Of a stretch of DNA of 46,193 bases, positions 8,897 to 17,399 are shown one piece after another. How positions within the stretch are numbered: the stretch's first letter is position 1; every line of letters starts with the position of its first letter. The notes beneath the pieces are model-generated. The model did not search any database and was not told the DNA's origin. It was given only the letters and a program-made list of their open reading frames with translations. Position numbers and translations under genes: made by a program. The stretch is from UBA8438 sp963934795 (lineage in GTDB: Bacteria > Acidobacteriota > Vicinamibacteria > Vicinamibacterales > UBA8438). Location: positions 1-46,193 of the forward strand of contig CAWWAF010000018.1 in NCBI GenBank assembly GCA_963934795.1, written 5' to 3'.

Positions 8897-9574
8897 TCAG
8901 ATGTCTGTGCTGCCGAGGCGTGGGGCGACCGCCTCGGCGCCAGCCTCCAGGACAGCCAGGAGCTCCCCAAGCACCATCGCGGTTGCGCCCCAGACCCGTT
9001 CCCCTTGCAGTTCGAAATACGGCACACGGATCTTCTGGTCCTGTCGCCAGCGCCATCCCAATTTCGGTTGGTCCGGGTGCTTCAGCTCGCGCAACGAGAC
9101 CTCCAGAATCCGCTCCACTTCCGCTTCGGCCGGCGTCAGCCGCGGTCGCTCGTCCAAGACGGCGACCACCGGGTGCAACGCGAAATTGCTAACCGGGATA
9201 TACAGCGGCGAGAGGGGGCCAAGCACCCGGACCTCGCTGGTGAGTCCGATTTCCTCGTGAGCCTCTCGGAGTGCCGCCTCTGTTACCGACTCGTTGCCGT
9301 CTATCGCGCCGCCCGGCAGCGACACTTGACCTGCATGGTGCCCTAGGGTGCCTGCCCGACGGGTCAGCACCAGATGCACCTGCTGTGCCACCGGGTAGCA
9401 CAGCACCAGCGCCGCTGCAGCGCGCGACCCTGCCGGGATGACCCCCGCCTGCCACCCGCTTCGCGGCCGCGGAGCGAACGCGATGTGCGTGTCGTGGCGC
9501 AGCCTGGAGGCGTCGAGCGCGGCGCGAAGCTGAGTCTCTATCTGATAGAGTGTCGGTTCGGATTCCACGTGCAA
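8897..9574 (-). CDS. Nudix hydrolase, CoA pyrophosphatase type (NudL-like)
   Basis: A 225-residue Nudix hydrolase. The Nudix box GX5EX7REUXEEXGU is complete at Gly89-Leu111 (Glu95, Arg103, Glu104, Glu107, Glu108). The preceding LTRRAGTLGHHAGQVSLPGG matches the motif specific to the CoA pyrophosphatase/NudL branch, which cleaves CoA to 4'-phosphopantetheine and 3',5'-ADP. The listed start is a TTG with AGGATAGG upstream; an in-frame GTG two codons later (9568) is about equally plausible. It is the first gene of a run with the topoisomerase genes (13-nt gap to parC), a placement with no obvious functional link. Confidence 0.85.
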   Translation of the reverse strand: MHVESEPTLYQIETQLRAALDASRLRHDTHIAFAPRPRSGWQAGVIPAGSRAAAALVLCYPVAQQVHLVLTRRAGTLGHHAGQVSLPGGAIDGNESVTEAALREAHEEIGLTSEVRVLGPLSPLYIPVSNFALHPVVAVLDERPRLTPAEAEVERILEVSLRELKHPDQPKLGWRWRQDQKIRVPYFELQGERVWGATAMVLGELLAVLEAGAEAVAPRLGSTDI

Positions 9575-9638
9575 CTGCCTATCCTATCGCGTCTCATGAC
9601 GGTGGAAGTATTTCTGCTCTCCGACTGACCGACACCGC

Positions 9639-11054
9639 ATGACCGACTCCGCTCCGCCAAAGAAAAAGTTTGATCGGTCTATCGTCGAAGGTCCCCTGGC
9701 GCGGGCGGTGTGGCACATTGCCTGGCCCACGATGGTGCAAAACGTCATCGGTGGGCTGCAGGGCATCATCGACCAGGCGATGGTCGGTAATTTTGTCGGC
9801 TACACCGGCAATGCCGCCATCGGCGTAAGCCTCCAGCTCTTCATCCTCGTGATCGTCTTCGTTGCGTCCGTGTTCACCGGTATGGGTGTGCTCGTGGCGC
9901 GGTTTGCTGGAGCCGGTGACACCGACACGGTCAACCGGTCGGTCTATCAGGCCTTTCTGGTGGCCGTTGTCCTGGCGGTCGGGGTGATGGCGCCGCTGGG
10001 CTACTGGGCGGCCCCCACACTCTTGTCGATGATCAACGCGCCGCCAGAGGTGCAGGTCGAGGCGCTGCCGTACATCAGGATCATGTTTGTGTTCAGCATC
10101 GGGATGCTGATGTTCTTCATGTTCAGCGGCGCGTTGCGGGCGGCCGGGGACGCCAAGACCCCCATGCGCCTGGGCATCGTGATGACCACGATGAATATCG
10201 TGTTCAACATCGTGCTGATTCGTGGGCTTGGACCGATTCCGGCCTTCGGGACCGCGGGGGCCGCGATGGGGACGGCCCTCGCCAGCGGCATCACCGGTGT
10301 CATTTTCATGTGGCTGTTGTTCTCGAATCGGCTGGTTATCCAGTTCACGCGAACCATGTCCTTCCGGCCAGACTGGGCCATCATCCGGCAGCTATTCAAG
10401 TTCGGACTTCCTGCCGGTATTCAAGGCATTGCGATGAACCTGGGCGGGGTGCTGATGCTGCGATTCATCGGGTCGCTTGAGTTCAGCGGAGAAGCACAAG
10501 CGGCGTACTCGGTCGGCTATACGGAGCTGTTCTCGCTCATTACATGGACCTCCGTCGGGCTCATGGGGGCGACGGCGGCCGTGGCTGGTCAGAACCTGGG
10601 GGCCGGGAAGCCCGAACGTAGCGCCCGCTCGACTCAGGCGGCAGCCCTTATGGGGCTGGGCGTGGCGGCCAGCATCGGTATCCTGTTCGTCGTCATTCCC
10701 CGGCCGCTGCTGTCTGTTTTTGGCATGCACGACGGGGTTGTGGTCGACCTCGGGGTCGAACTGCTGGGGTATCTGGCTATCTCAGGGCTGTTTGTCACCG
10801 TCGCGCTCACCTACACAGGGGGGCTCCAAGGGACCGGTGATACGCGGAGCCCGCTCTATATCTCCATCGTGTCCCAGGTCATCATTCCGCTCGGTATCTG
10901 CGCCACGCTCGAAGCGACTTCCGGGCTCGAGTCGCACGATATCTGGCTGGCGATCGTGATTGGGCACATGACGCGGGCGGTTCTCAGCGTGATACGGTTC
11001 CGCCAGGGCAAGTGGCGCAACATTCGCGTCGACATAGGCACCGCGCGCGCCTGA
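9639..11054 (+). CDS. MATE family multidrug/metabolite efflux transporter
   Basis: A 471-residue integral membrane protein with about 12 hydrophobic segments in two similar halves. Typical MATE features are present: WPTMVQNVIGGLQGIIDQAMVG in the first helix, GMGVLVARFAGAGD after the second, and the second-half repeat FKFGLPAGIQGIAMNLGG. Members use a Na+ or H+ gradient to expel cationic drugs or metabolites across the inner membrane; the substrate is unknown. It is transcribed away from the Nudix gene across a 64-nt gap that must hold both promoters, and is followed 14 nt later by the PLP enzyme gene, so the two are probably co-transcribed. Confidence 0.9.
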   Translation: MTDSAPPKKKFDRSIVEGPLARAVWHIAWPTMVQNVIGGLQGIIDQAMVGNFVGYTGNAAIGVSLQLFILVIVFVASVFTGMGVLVARFAGAGDTDTVNRSVYQAFLVAVVLAVGVMAPLGYWAAPTLLSMINAPPEVQVEALPYIRIMFVFSIGMLMFFMFSGALRAAGDAKTPMRLGIVMTTMNIVFNIVLIRGLGPIPAFGTAGAAMGTALASGITGVIFMWLLFSNRLVIQFTRTMSFRPDWAIIRQLFKFGLPAGIQGIAMNLGGVLMLRFIGSLEFSGEAQAAYSVGYTELFSLITWTSVGLMGATAAVAGQNLGAGKPERSARSTQAAALMGLGVAASIGILFVVIPRPLLSVFGMHDGVVVDLGVELLGYLAISGLFVTVALTYTGGLQGTGDTRSPLYISIVSQVIIPLGICATLEATSGLESHDIWLAIVIGHMTRAVLSVIRFRQGKWRNIRVDIGTARA

Positions 11055-11068
11055 TCCTCCACGTAGTC

Positions 11069-12244
11069 ATGGCTGACGGGTCACAGATTCACCCCCCGCA
11101 TCCTGCGACGCTGGCCGCGCAAGCGCTGGGGCGCGTCGATCCGCTCACACGAGCCATCATCCCGCCCGTCCATCCGTCCGTCACCTACGAGCGGGCGCCT
11201 GACGGGACCTATCCTGGCGGGCGTACCTACACCCGGGACCACAACCCGACCTATGACCAGCCGGAATCCCTGCTGACCGCCCTCGAGGGTGGGCAGGCGG
11301 CGCGGCTCTTTAGTTCGGGTATGGCGGCCGCGACGACCATCTTCGAGACGCTCGACATCGGAGACCATGTCGTGGCCCCGCAGCAGATGTACTGGTCCAT
11401 CCGACGCTGGCTTCAGGATCTCGCGGCGCGAGGCCGGATCGAGCTCGACCTGGTACCCAATGGCGACCAGGCAGCGCTGGAACGTGCGTTGCGGCCGGGC
11501 CGCACGCGCATTGTCTGGGTGGAGACCCCGGCAAATCCGACCTGCGCGATCACGGATATCGCGGCGACCGCCGGGGCGGCTCACGCGGCCGGCGCTCGCC
11601 TCGTCGCCGACAGCACCCTGGCGACTCCGGTGCTGTGCCGCCCGATCGAACATGGCGCCGATCTGATCATGCACTCGGCCACCAAACAGCTCAACGGACA
11701 TGCGGATGTGCTGGCCGGCGCGTTGGTCACCGCCAGCCAGGACGAGTTCTGGGAGCGTATCGGGCAGGATCGCGGGTCTCGGGGTGCGGTGCTTGGCCCG
11801 TTCGAGGCCTGGTTGCTGCTCCGCGGTATGCGGACCCTGTTTCTGCGCGTCTCCCACTCGGCTGCGTCGGCACAGCGGATCGCCGAGCGGCTGGTATCGC
11901 ATCCGGGGATTGTCGAGGTCTTTTATCCAGGGCTCCCGTCGCACCGCGATCACGCCGTGGCGGCTCGCCAGATGTCCGGCGGCTTTGGCATGTTGCTGTC
12001 GTTCCGAGTCGCGGGTGGCGCCGCCGAGGCCAAGCGGGTTGCCGGTGCGCTGCGCCTGTTCAAGAACGCGACATCTCTTGGTGGGGTGGAGAGCCTCGTC
12101 GAGCATCGCGCCTCGGTCGAGGGTCCGGGGACGCCGGTCCCGGATGATCTGCTTCGCCTGTCAATCGGAATCGAGTCGGTCGACGACCTCGTTGGCGATC
12201 TGGACCAGGCCCTTCGCGATGGGCCGAGTCCCGCGACGGCCTGA
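11069..12244 (+). CDS. Cys/Met metabolism PLP-dependent enzyme (cystathionine gamma-synthase/lyase family)
   Basis: A 391-residue fold-type I PLP enzyme. The start ATG at 11069 falls 14 nt after the MATE gene; an upstream in-frame ATG lies inside that gene and adds an Arg/His-rich tail, so I reject it. Motifs: YTRDHNPTYDQPE at about 54-66 (phosphate-binding Tyr and Arg), FSSGMAA at 81-87, VETPANPT at 151-158, Asp181 in ADSTLATP, and the Schiff-base Lys206 in HSATKQLNGHADVLAG. The family covers cystathionine gamma-synthase, cystathionine gamma- and beta-lyases and methionine gamma-lyase; the precise reaction needs phylogeny. It acts in the cytoplasm on sulfur amino acids. The neighbouring exporter may be fortuitous. 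Confidence 0.87.
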   Translation: MADGSQIHPPHPATLAAQALGRVDPLTRAIIPPVHPSVTYERAPDGTYPGGRTYTRDHNPTYDQPESLLTALEGGQAARLFSSGMAAATTIFETLDIGDHVVAPQQMYWSIRRWLQDLAARGRIELDLVPNGDQAALERALRPGRTRIVWVETPANPTCAITDIAATAGAAHAAGARLVADSTLATPVLCRPIEHGADLIMHSATKQLNGHADVLAGALVTASQDEFWERIGQDRGSRGAVLGPFEAWLLLRGMRTLFLRVSHSAASAQRIAERLVSHPGIVEVFYPGLPSHRDHAVAARQMSGGFGMLLSFRVAGGAAEAKRVAGALRLFKNATSLGGVESLVEHRASVEGPGTPVPDDLLRLSIGIESVDDLVGDLDQALRDGPSPATA

Positions 12245-12301
12245 GTCCTGTCGGGGGCGGACCTCGGCCGCTTGGAGGGTGGGGCCACGCCCCGTTTACA
12301 C

Positions 12302-13348
12302 ATGCGTAGCTATCAACTAGTTGGGTACGGCCAGCCCCTCAAAGAGGTTGAGGCGACACTTCCCGCACCGAGGGGCACCGAGGTGCTCATCCAGGTTGAC
12401 GCCTGCGGTGTGTGTCACAGCGACCTCCATCTGTGCGACGGATTCTTCAACATGGGAGGCGACAAGCGGCTCGACCTGTCGAGGGGCCGCGAGTTGCCGT
12501 TGACGCTCGGGCACGAAATAGCCGGACGGGTGGTGGCGTGCGGCGCCGAGGCCACCGAGGTGGACGTGGGCGCGCACAGGGTTGTCTACCCGTGGATCGG
12601 CTGTGGGGACTGTCAGAGCTGTGCGGAGGATCAGGAGCATCTGTGTGCACGATCGCGAGCGCTCGGGGTGGCGCGGGACGGTGGGTTCAGCGACTACGTG
12701 CTCGTTCCCCATCCGCGCTATCTGCTGGCATTCGGTGACCGACCGGTGACGCTGGCCTGCACCTACGCCTGTTCCGGCCTCACGGCCTATGGGGCCGTGC
12801 GCAAGGTGCAGTCCCGGGTCGCCGGGCGCCCGCTCGTCATCATCGGGCTTGGGGGGGTAGGGCTCGCAGCGTTGAGACTGGCACAGGCGGTGACGACGGC
12901 AGACGTGATTGCGGTCGACGTCAACGAGGCGCCGCTCCGGGCTGCCGCAGAAACGGGCGCGGCCGTGGTCGACGCACGAGCCGACGATGCGGCGAAGCAG
13001 ATCCGGGTGCTCACGGGGGGCGGGGCGGCGGCGGCGATCGATTTCGTAGGCGCCGGCACCACGGCGTCACTCGGTTTCAAGGCACTTGGTACCGGCGGGC
13101 TTCTGGTTATCGTCGGGCTGTTTGGCGGTCAGTTGGAGGCTTCGCTGCCGCTCTGGCCGTTGCGCAGCCTCACGGTCCAGGGGTCGTATGTCGGAAGTCT
13201 CGACGAGATGCGTGAGTTGCTGCGCTTGGTCGACAGCGGCGCGGTGTTACCGATCCCGATTCATTCCCGGCCGCTGAGCGAGGCCCAGGCCGTGTTGGAT
13301 GACCTAAAAGACGGCAAGGCAGTCGGGCGAATGGTGCTTACTCCCTAG
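12302..13348 (+). CDS. Zinc-dependent alcohol dehydrogenase (MDR family)
   Basis: A 348-residue medium-chain dehydrogenase. Catalytic zinc ligands are visible as CGVCHSDLH (Cys38) and GHE (His71). The structural zinc site has all four cysteines (Cys101, Cys104, Cys107, Cys115) in GCGDCQSCAEDQEHLC. The Rossmann fold is marked by IIGLGGVGLAALRLAQ near 180, followed by VIAVDVNE with an Asp that favours NAD over NADP. The chosen ATG at 12302 begins MRSYQLVGYG, the normal family N terminus; the open frame extends 30 nt upstream without support. Substrate unknown, probably a primary alcohol or aldehyde. Its stop overlaps the convergent small membrane gene by 11 nt. Confidence 0.88.
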   Translation: MRSYQLVGYGQPLKEVEATLPAPRGTEVLIQVDACGVCHSDLHLCDGFFNMGGDKRLDLSRGRELPLTLGHEIAGRVVACGAEATEVDVGAHRVVYPWIGCGDCQSCAEDQEHLCARSRALGVARDGGFSDYVLVPHPRYLLAFGDRPVTLACTYACSGLTAYGAVRKVQSRVAGRPLVIIGLGGVGLAALRLAQAVTTADVIAVDVNEAPLRAAAETGAAVVDARADDAAKQIRVLTGGGAAAAIDFVGAGTTASLGFKALGTGGLLVIVGLFGGQLEASLPLWPLRSLTVQGSYVGSLDEMRELLRLVDSGAVLPIPIHSRPLSEAQAVLDDLKDGKAVGRMVLTP

Positions 13349-13682
13349 TCCCCTGGAACCAGACCAGACCTGCCGTTGCGAGTGAGACGGCCAGCCACTG
13401 GAGCAACAGTCGGCCGGTGTCGACCTCGACCGACCAGAGCCTGAGAGGAGCGCCCTGATAGGTGTCTCTTCCGCGACCGCCGCGGCTGTTTCTGCTCCCA
13501 CCGTCGCGCGGCTGGTCCGCCTCGGACGGCTCAATCTGAGCGCTCATTGTGATGAACGCGTACCCGGCCGCTCTTCGTGTGTCCGGTGCGTCCGTGCGGA
13601 CGTGGACCCAGGGTGGCATGAACCCCATCAGGCTGAAACACATCATGCCCACGCCGAGCGTGAGACGCTGCCGGTTTGTCAC
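13338..13682 (-). CDS. Small membrane protein of unknown function
   Basis: A 114-residue protein that I do not recognise. The start is a GTG whose last two bases overlap the TGA stop of the upstream ligase gene (GTGA), which implies translational coupling; an upstream in-frame ATG inside that gene seems less likely. Residues 8-25 (LGVGMMCFSLMGFMPPW) form one hydrophobic segment. A polar, Arg/Gly/Asp-rich middle follows (about 45-80). A second hydrophobic segment lies near the C terminus (LLLQWLAVSLATAGLVWF). Two membrane helices with a roughly 60-residue polar loop are predicted. The coupling suggests a role linked to the lipid-activating enzyme. The 3' end overlaps the convergent alcohol dehydrogenase gene by 11 nt. 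Confidence 0.65.
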   Translation of the reverse strand: MTNRQRLTLGVGMMCFSLMGFMPPWVHVRTDAPDTRRAAGYAFITMSAQIEPSEADQPRDGGSRNSRGGRGRDTYQGAPLRLWSVEVDTGRLLLQWLAVSLATAGLVWFQGTRE

Positions 13683-16504
13683 CCGGCGGCCTCTCCGACG
13701 TGGTGTTCGATGAAACGACGACTCTCGTCCCGTAGCCGCACCGTTTCCTCCCACCCTGCGCCACCGGGGGTGAGCCTCGGGCTGATGGTCAGTGTGATCG
13801 GTCCAGGACGTAGGAGCATCGTTCCGGCCGGGAAGATATGGCGCGTCCCGGCCAACGCGATCGGCACCACCGGACGTCCCGAGTCCGCCGCCCCGCGAAA
13901 CGCGCCCAACCTGAACGGCAGCAGGCCGGGTGCTCGTACGAACGTGCCCTCCGGAAAGACGAACATCGACTCGCCGTCCGTCAGCGCGGTGCTCACGTCG
14001 TCGGCGCCTGCCATCTGCTCGGTCAACTTCGTCTTGTGGAGTGCGATATATCCCGCCTTCGGGATGATGGTGCCCAGTATCGGATAGTGCGTGAGCCGGC
14101 CCTTGGCCGCGAACCGCAAGTTGGCGGGGAGGGTGGCCAGAATCACCACCACGTCGAAGTAGCTGGCGTGGTTGGCCACGAAGATGGCAGGGCCGAGGTC
14201 ACGCAGGTGTTCCTGTCCGGTGACGTCGAGTGGGCAGCCTGACGCCGCGACCACGAACCGAGAGAATCGAGTCAGCCATCGCCGCACCGTGGTCGTGCGA
14301 CGACTCGTGAGAACCAGTGCCCACAACAGCGGCAACGCGACGAGAACGAGCCCCAGAATGTACCCCGTATACCCGAGGCGAAGCACCACGCTGATCGCCT
14401 GGGTACACCGGGCGCTGATGGCCTGGGCGCCCAGGGTCAGCCATTGCGTGACCATCGACCCGGCACCACGGTCCAGCGAGCCGTCGAGATAGGCGTCCTT
14501 TGTCGCTCCACGGCGCACTTTCCCGCTGGAGGTTTTGAGCACGGATCCCGGGCGCGTGAGAACGACCGCGTCGGGGGGAATGCCCAGTGCGTCCGCGATG
14601 TGCTGGTGCACAGTCTCGCGCAGCCGTTCCCGCGCCGCAGGCTCGGTCTCGCGGGTCTCCGCGACCACGACAAGCCGTTCGGTGCCGACCTCCGTATCGA
14701 CTACGCCGAAGGCGGCGACACATCCTTTCCGGACGCCAGCGACCGTGGCGACCAGCGCCTCGGCTTCGTGTGGATAGATGTTCCGGCCACCCTTGATGAT
14801 GACGTCCTTGCTGCGTCCGGTCAGGAACAGTTCCGCGTCTGCCAGGTATCCCAGATCACCGGTGTCGATCCAACCGTCATCCGTCGTGACCGCGCGCGTT
14901 GCGGTCGGGTTGCGGTAGTAACCAGCCATCATCGAGGGGCCACGGAACTGCACCGGGCCCTCGACGCGTTCACTGACAGGAGCATTGCGATCGTCGACCA
15001 CCCGGACTTCGTGCTTTGGTAGTGGTACACCACAGGCCACGAAGGCCAGCGCGTCCGATGCCGTGCTCGGTGTCGCGAGGCCAGTGGTCTGGAAGGCTCG
15101 GTCGACACGATCGACGCGGGGAGGGAAGCGTCGTGGTGTGACTGCCAAGCCGACGGCACATTCAGCCAGCCCGTAGACCGGTCGCATGGATTCGGGACGG
15201 AAACCCAGCGGTGCGAACCGGGCCGCGAACCGGCTCATCGTCTCTGGCAGCACGGCCTCCGACCCATTGAGCACGCTGCGTAGCGAGCTGAGGTCCAGAC
15301 CGGCGAGCTCCTCGTCTGGAATTTTTGCCACGCAGAGGTCGAACGCGAAATTCGGAGCGGGCGCCAGCGTGGCCCGATGCGCGTGGATGGCCCATAGCCA
15401 CCGCGCTGGCCTCGACAGGAAGGCGAGCGGTGAGAGAATCGCCACTGGAATTCCCGCATACATCGTGCCGAGCCAGGCCCCTATCAGCCCCATGTCGTGA
15501 TAAAGCGGCAACCAGCTCACCAGGACATCTGATGGCCCGACCTCGAGGCCGGTGACAATGGCGCGGACGTTGGCCACCAAGTTGGCGTGGGTGAGGAGGA
15601 CGCCCTTCGGTTGGCCGGTGCTGCCTGACGTGTACTGAATCAACGCGGGGTCTTCCGGAGTCAGCCATGTCGCTGGGTTGGCGGGCATGGCGTCCGGGGC
15701 GTCGCTGGTCCGCCCCACATCTGGCGCCAGGTCGGCAAGGGTGGTGATCGAGGCGAGCGTCGGTACGCGTCCTCGCAACAAGGCGGCGAGCCGCTCCACC
15801 TCTGCGAAGGTGATCATGAGCCGTGTACCCGCGTTGGACAGAATGCCGACCTGTCGTTCAGCGTACTCGGCGATTCGGTCCGCACGGAACGGCGGGTAGA
15901 TAGGCACAGGAATCGCGCCGGCCAGCAACGTTCCGAAAAACGCCGGAAAGAAGTCCACCTCCGTGCGGAGCATGATCGTGACGGTGTCACGGCGCCCGAT
16001 ACCGCGTGACCGGAGTGCCGACGCCACGCTGACTGACCACCGCCAGAGGGCGCCGTAGGTGATCGGCTGTTCCGACCCGTTTTCGGCGCGTAGAAAAATG
16101 TGGATTCGGTCGGGATGAGTCTTCGCGTGCCACTCCAGTACCTCGACCAGCGTGCCGGCGGTGTCGGGAGCCACCATCCCGTCGCCGACCGACGCGACCT
16201 TCAACGGTCGTGTCTCGACCTGGGACGGGTCGGCCGCGCTGAGCGCGCGCGCGAGGTCGGCCGGCGTGTCGGCGCCTGCCATCACGTCGTCGGGCAGGCG
16301 CAGGCCCAGATCTCGCTGAATCCGTGACAGCAGCTCAACACGTTCGAGCGAGCCAAGACCGAGCTCACGTTCGAGCGAATCATTGAGACCGACGCCGGCT
16401 GCCGCCGAGCCGGGGCGGATCTCGGACACCAGCTCGCCCACCAGTTGGAGCAGTCTACGTTCGAGTTCGGGGTGGTCGCTCGGAGGAGGAGTGAGGTGGG
16501 ACAT
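13679..16504 (-). CDS. ACP domain / fatty-acyl-AMP ligase / PlsC acyltransferase fusion
   Basis: A 941-residue three-module lipid enzyme. Module 1 (about 10-92) is an acyl-carrier domain, with Ser52 in LGLGSLERVELL as the likely phosphopantetheine site. Module 2 (about 115-690) is an adenylate-forming ligase: YTSGSTGQPKG at 291-301, SWLPLYHDMGLIG, the YGLAE motif, DTGDLGYL, and SSGKVRRG with the C-terminal catalytic Lys. The LPLYHDMGLIG and PARWLWAI patterns fit fatty-acyl-AMP ligases. A hydrophobic span near 710-730 precedes module 3, a PlsC-type acyltransferase with NHASYFD (His779, Asp784) and FPEGTF (850-855). The inferred job is to load a fatty acid onto the attached carrier and transfer it to a lysophospholipid or similar acceptor at the membrane. 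The order is opposite to E. coli Aas. The start is uncertain: 16504 is chosen for domain fit, 16606 is also open. Confidence 0.85.
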   Translation of the reverse strand: MSHLTPPPSDHPELERRLLQLVGELVSEIRPGSAAAGVGLNDSLERELGLGSLERVELLSRIQRDLGLRLPDDVMAGADTPADLARALSAADPSQVETRPLKVASVGDGMVAPDTAGTLVEVLEWHAKTHPDRIHIFLRAENGSEQPITYGALWRWSVSVASALRSRGIGRRDTVTIMLRTEVDFFPAFFGTLLAGAIPVPIYPPFRADRIAEYAERQVGILSNAGTRLMITFAEVERLAALLRGRVPTLASITTLADLAPDVGRTSDAPDAMPANPATWLTPEDPALIQYTSGSTGQPKGVLLTHANLVANVRAIVTGLEVGPSDVLVSWLPLYHDMGLIGAWLGTMYAGIPVAILSPLAFLSRPARWLWAIHAHRATLAPAPNFAFDLCVAKIPDEELAGLDLSSLRSVLNGSEAVLPETMSRFAARFAPLGFRPESMRPVYGLAECAVGLAVTPRRFPPRVDRVDRAFQTTGLATPSTASDALAFVACGVPLPKHEVRVVDDRNAPVSERVEGPVQFRGPSMMAGYYRNPTATRAVTTDDGWIDTGDLGYLADAELFLTGRSKDVIIKGGRNIYPHEAEALVATVAGVRKGCVAAFGVVDTEVGTERLVVVAETRETEPAARERLRETVHQHIADALGIPPDAVVLTRPGSVLKTSSGKVRRGATKDAYLDGSLDRGAGSMVTQWLTLGAQAISARCTQAISVVLRLGYTGYILGLVLVALPLLWALVLTSRRTTTVRRWLTRFSRFVVAASGCPLDVTGQEHLRDLGPAIFVANHASYFDVVVILATLPANLRFAAKGRLTHYPILGTIIPKAGYIALHKTKLTEQMAGADDVSTALTDGESMFVFPEGTFVRAPGLLPFRLGAFRGAADSGRPVVPIALAGTRHIFPAGTMLLRPGPITLTISPRLTPGGAGWEETVRLRDESRRFIEHHVGEAAG

Positions 16505-16666
16505 GAGGGCGACCGGCACGGCACTGCGGGCCGCGCCGGCCATCATACCCCTACTCGTGAGTGGCCCAGTCCGGTCACCGGGCCTCTCCAAGTCCGAGGC
16601 GCGCACGCGCGCACCCTGCGGGTCCGGGTGCGGGTTCTGCGCAGCGCTCGCAGGGGAGGACGGCCG

Positions 16667-17281
16667 CTAGTCCTCGATCCGAGTGATCGAGGTAATGATG
16701 ATCGGGTCGTTCGGGACGTCCTGCATACCACTCTGGTTGCCGGTGCGCGTGCGGGCGATGTCGCGTACGACGTTCATGCCGTCCGTGACTCGACCGAAGA
16801 CCGCATACCCGTATCCTTCGGGGGTTGGAGTCTTGAAGTCGAAGCCGACGTTGTCGTCGACGTTGACAAAGAACTGTTGGCGCGCCGTGTTGGGACCGGC
16901 GCCGCGCGCCATTGCGACGGTGCCGCGACGATTTTGCAAATTGCGGCTCGCCTGATTGATGATCGGCCCCCGCAGTCCCTCCGTCTTGGGTACCAGCGTG
17001 TCGTCCGCGTCGACAGTGAAGCCACCGCCTTGGATGATCAGGTCGCGCATGGTGCGGTGGAACACGGTGCCGTCGTAGTACCCGTCACGCACGTACCCGA
17101 GAAAGTTGACGACGGTAGCGATGACCGACGGTTCATCGCGGAACAACTCCATCTCGAAGTCTCCCTCACTGGTCTGAACGAGGACGCGCGGGTTTGGCGG
17201 CGGGTCCTGCGCCGCCGCCGGCGTTGCAACACCCAGGGCCAACGCGAGACTTAGCGACGCGGCGATTCGACGTAGCGACAA
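16667..17281 (-). CDS. Exported cyclophilin-type peptidyl-prolyl isomerase
   Basis: A 204-residue cyclophilin with a signal peptide. The start is a TTG preceded by AGGAG (17287-17291) at 5-nt spacing. It gives a signal sequence LSLRRIAASLSLALALG ending PAAAQ; ATG codons further upstream give a long Arg/Ser/Trp-rich extension that looks non-coding. Cyclophilin core: TVFHRTMRDLIIQGGGF with the catalytic Arg, TVAMARG, QFFVNVDDN, and YAVFGRVTDGMNVV. It isomerises Xaa-Pro bonds, here in the periplasm. The pattern FDFKTPTPEGYGYAVFGRV is typical of bacterial single-domain forms. It is the second of two tandem paralogues, 118 nt downstream of the other. Confidence 0.88.
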   Translation of the reverse strand: MSLRRIAASLSLALALGVATPAAAQDPPPNPRVLVQTSEGDFEMELFRDEPSVIATVVNFLGYVRDGYYDGTVFHRTMRDLIIQGGGFTVDADDTLVPKTEGLRGPIINQASRNLQNRRGTVAMARGAGPNTARQQFFVNVDDNVGFDFKTPTPEGYGYAVFGRVTDGMNVVRDIARTRTGNQSGMQDVPNDPIIITSITRIED

Positions 17282-17286
17282 AACGA

Positions 17287-17291
17287 CTCCT
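17287..17291 (-). promoter_or_regulatory. Shine-Dalgarno AGGAG fixing a TTG start
   Basis: AGGAG on the minus strand, 5 nt before a TTG at 17281. This decides the start of the cyclophilin gene at 16667-17281, since the following codons encode a textbook signal peptide and no ATG or GTG is available nearby. Confidence 0.6.
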
Positions 17292-17399
17292 AACTCGTGA
17301 TGGGGACCACGATGGCACGACGCCCGCCGCGCGCGGCGGTGCCGTCGCATTGGGACCCAGCCGCGCCAGGGCCGCCCGAGGGTATGTGGAAGTACTGCC

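Noticed and set aside
12281..12293. GGGGC-CAC-GCCCC hairpin before the zinc alcohol dehydrogenase
   Set aside because: Short stem followed only by GTTTA; no T-run, so not supported as a terminator.
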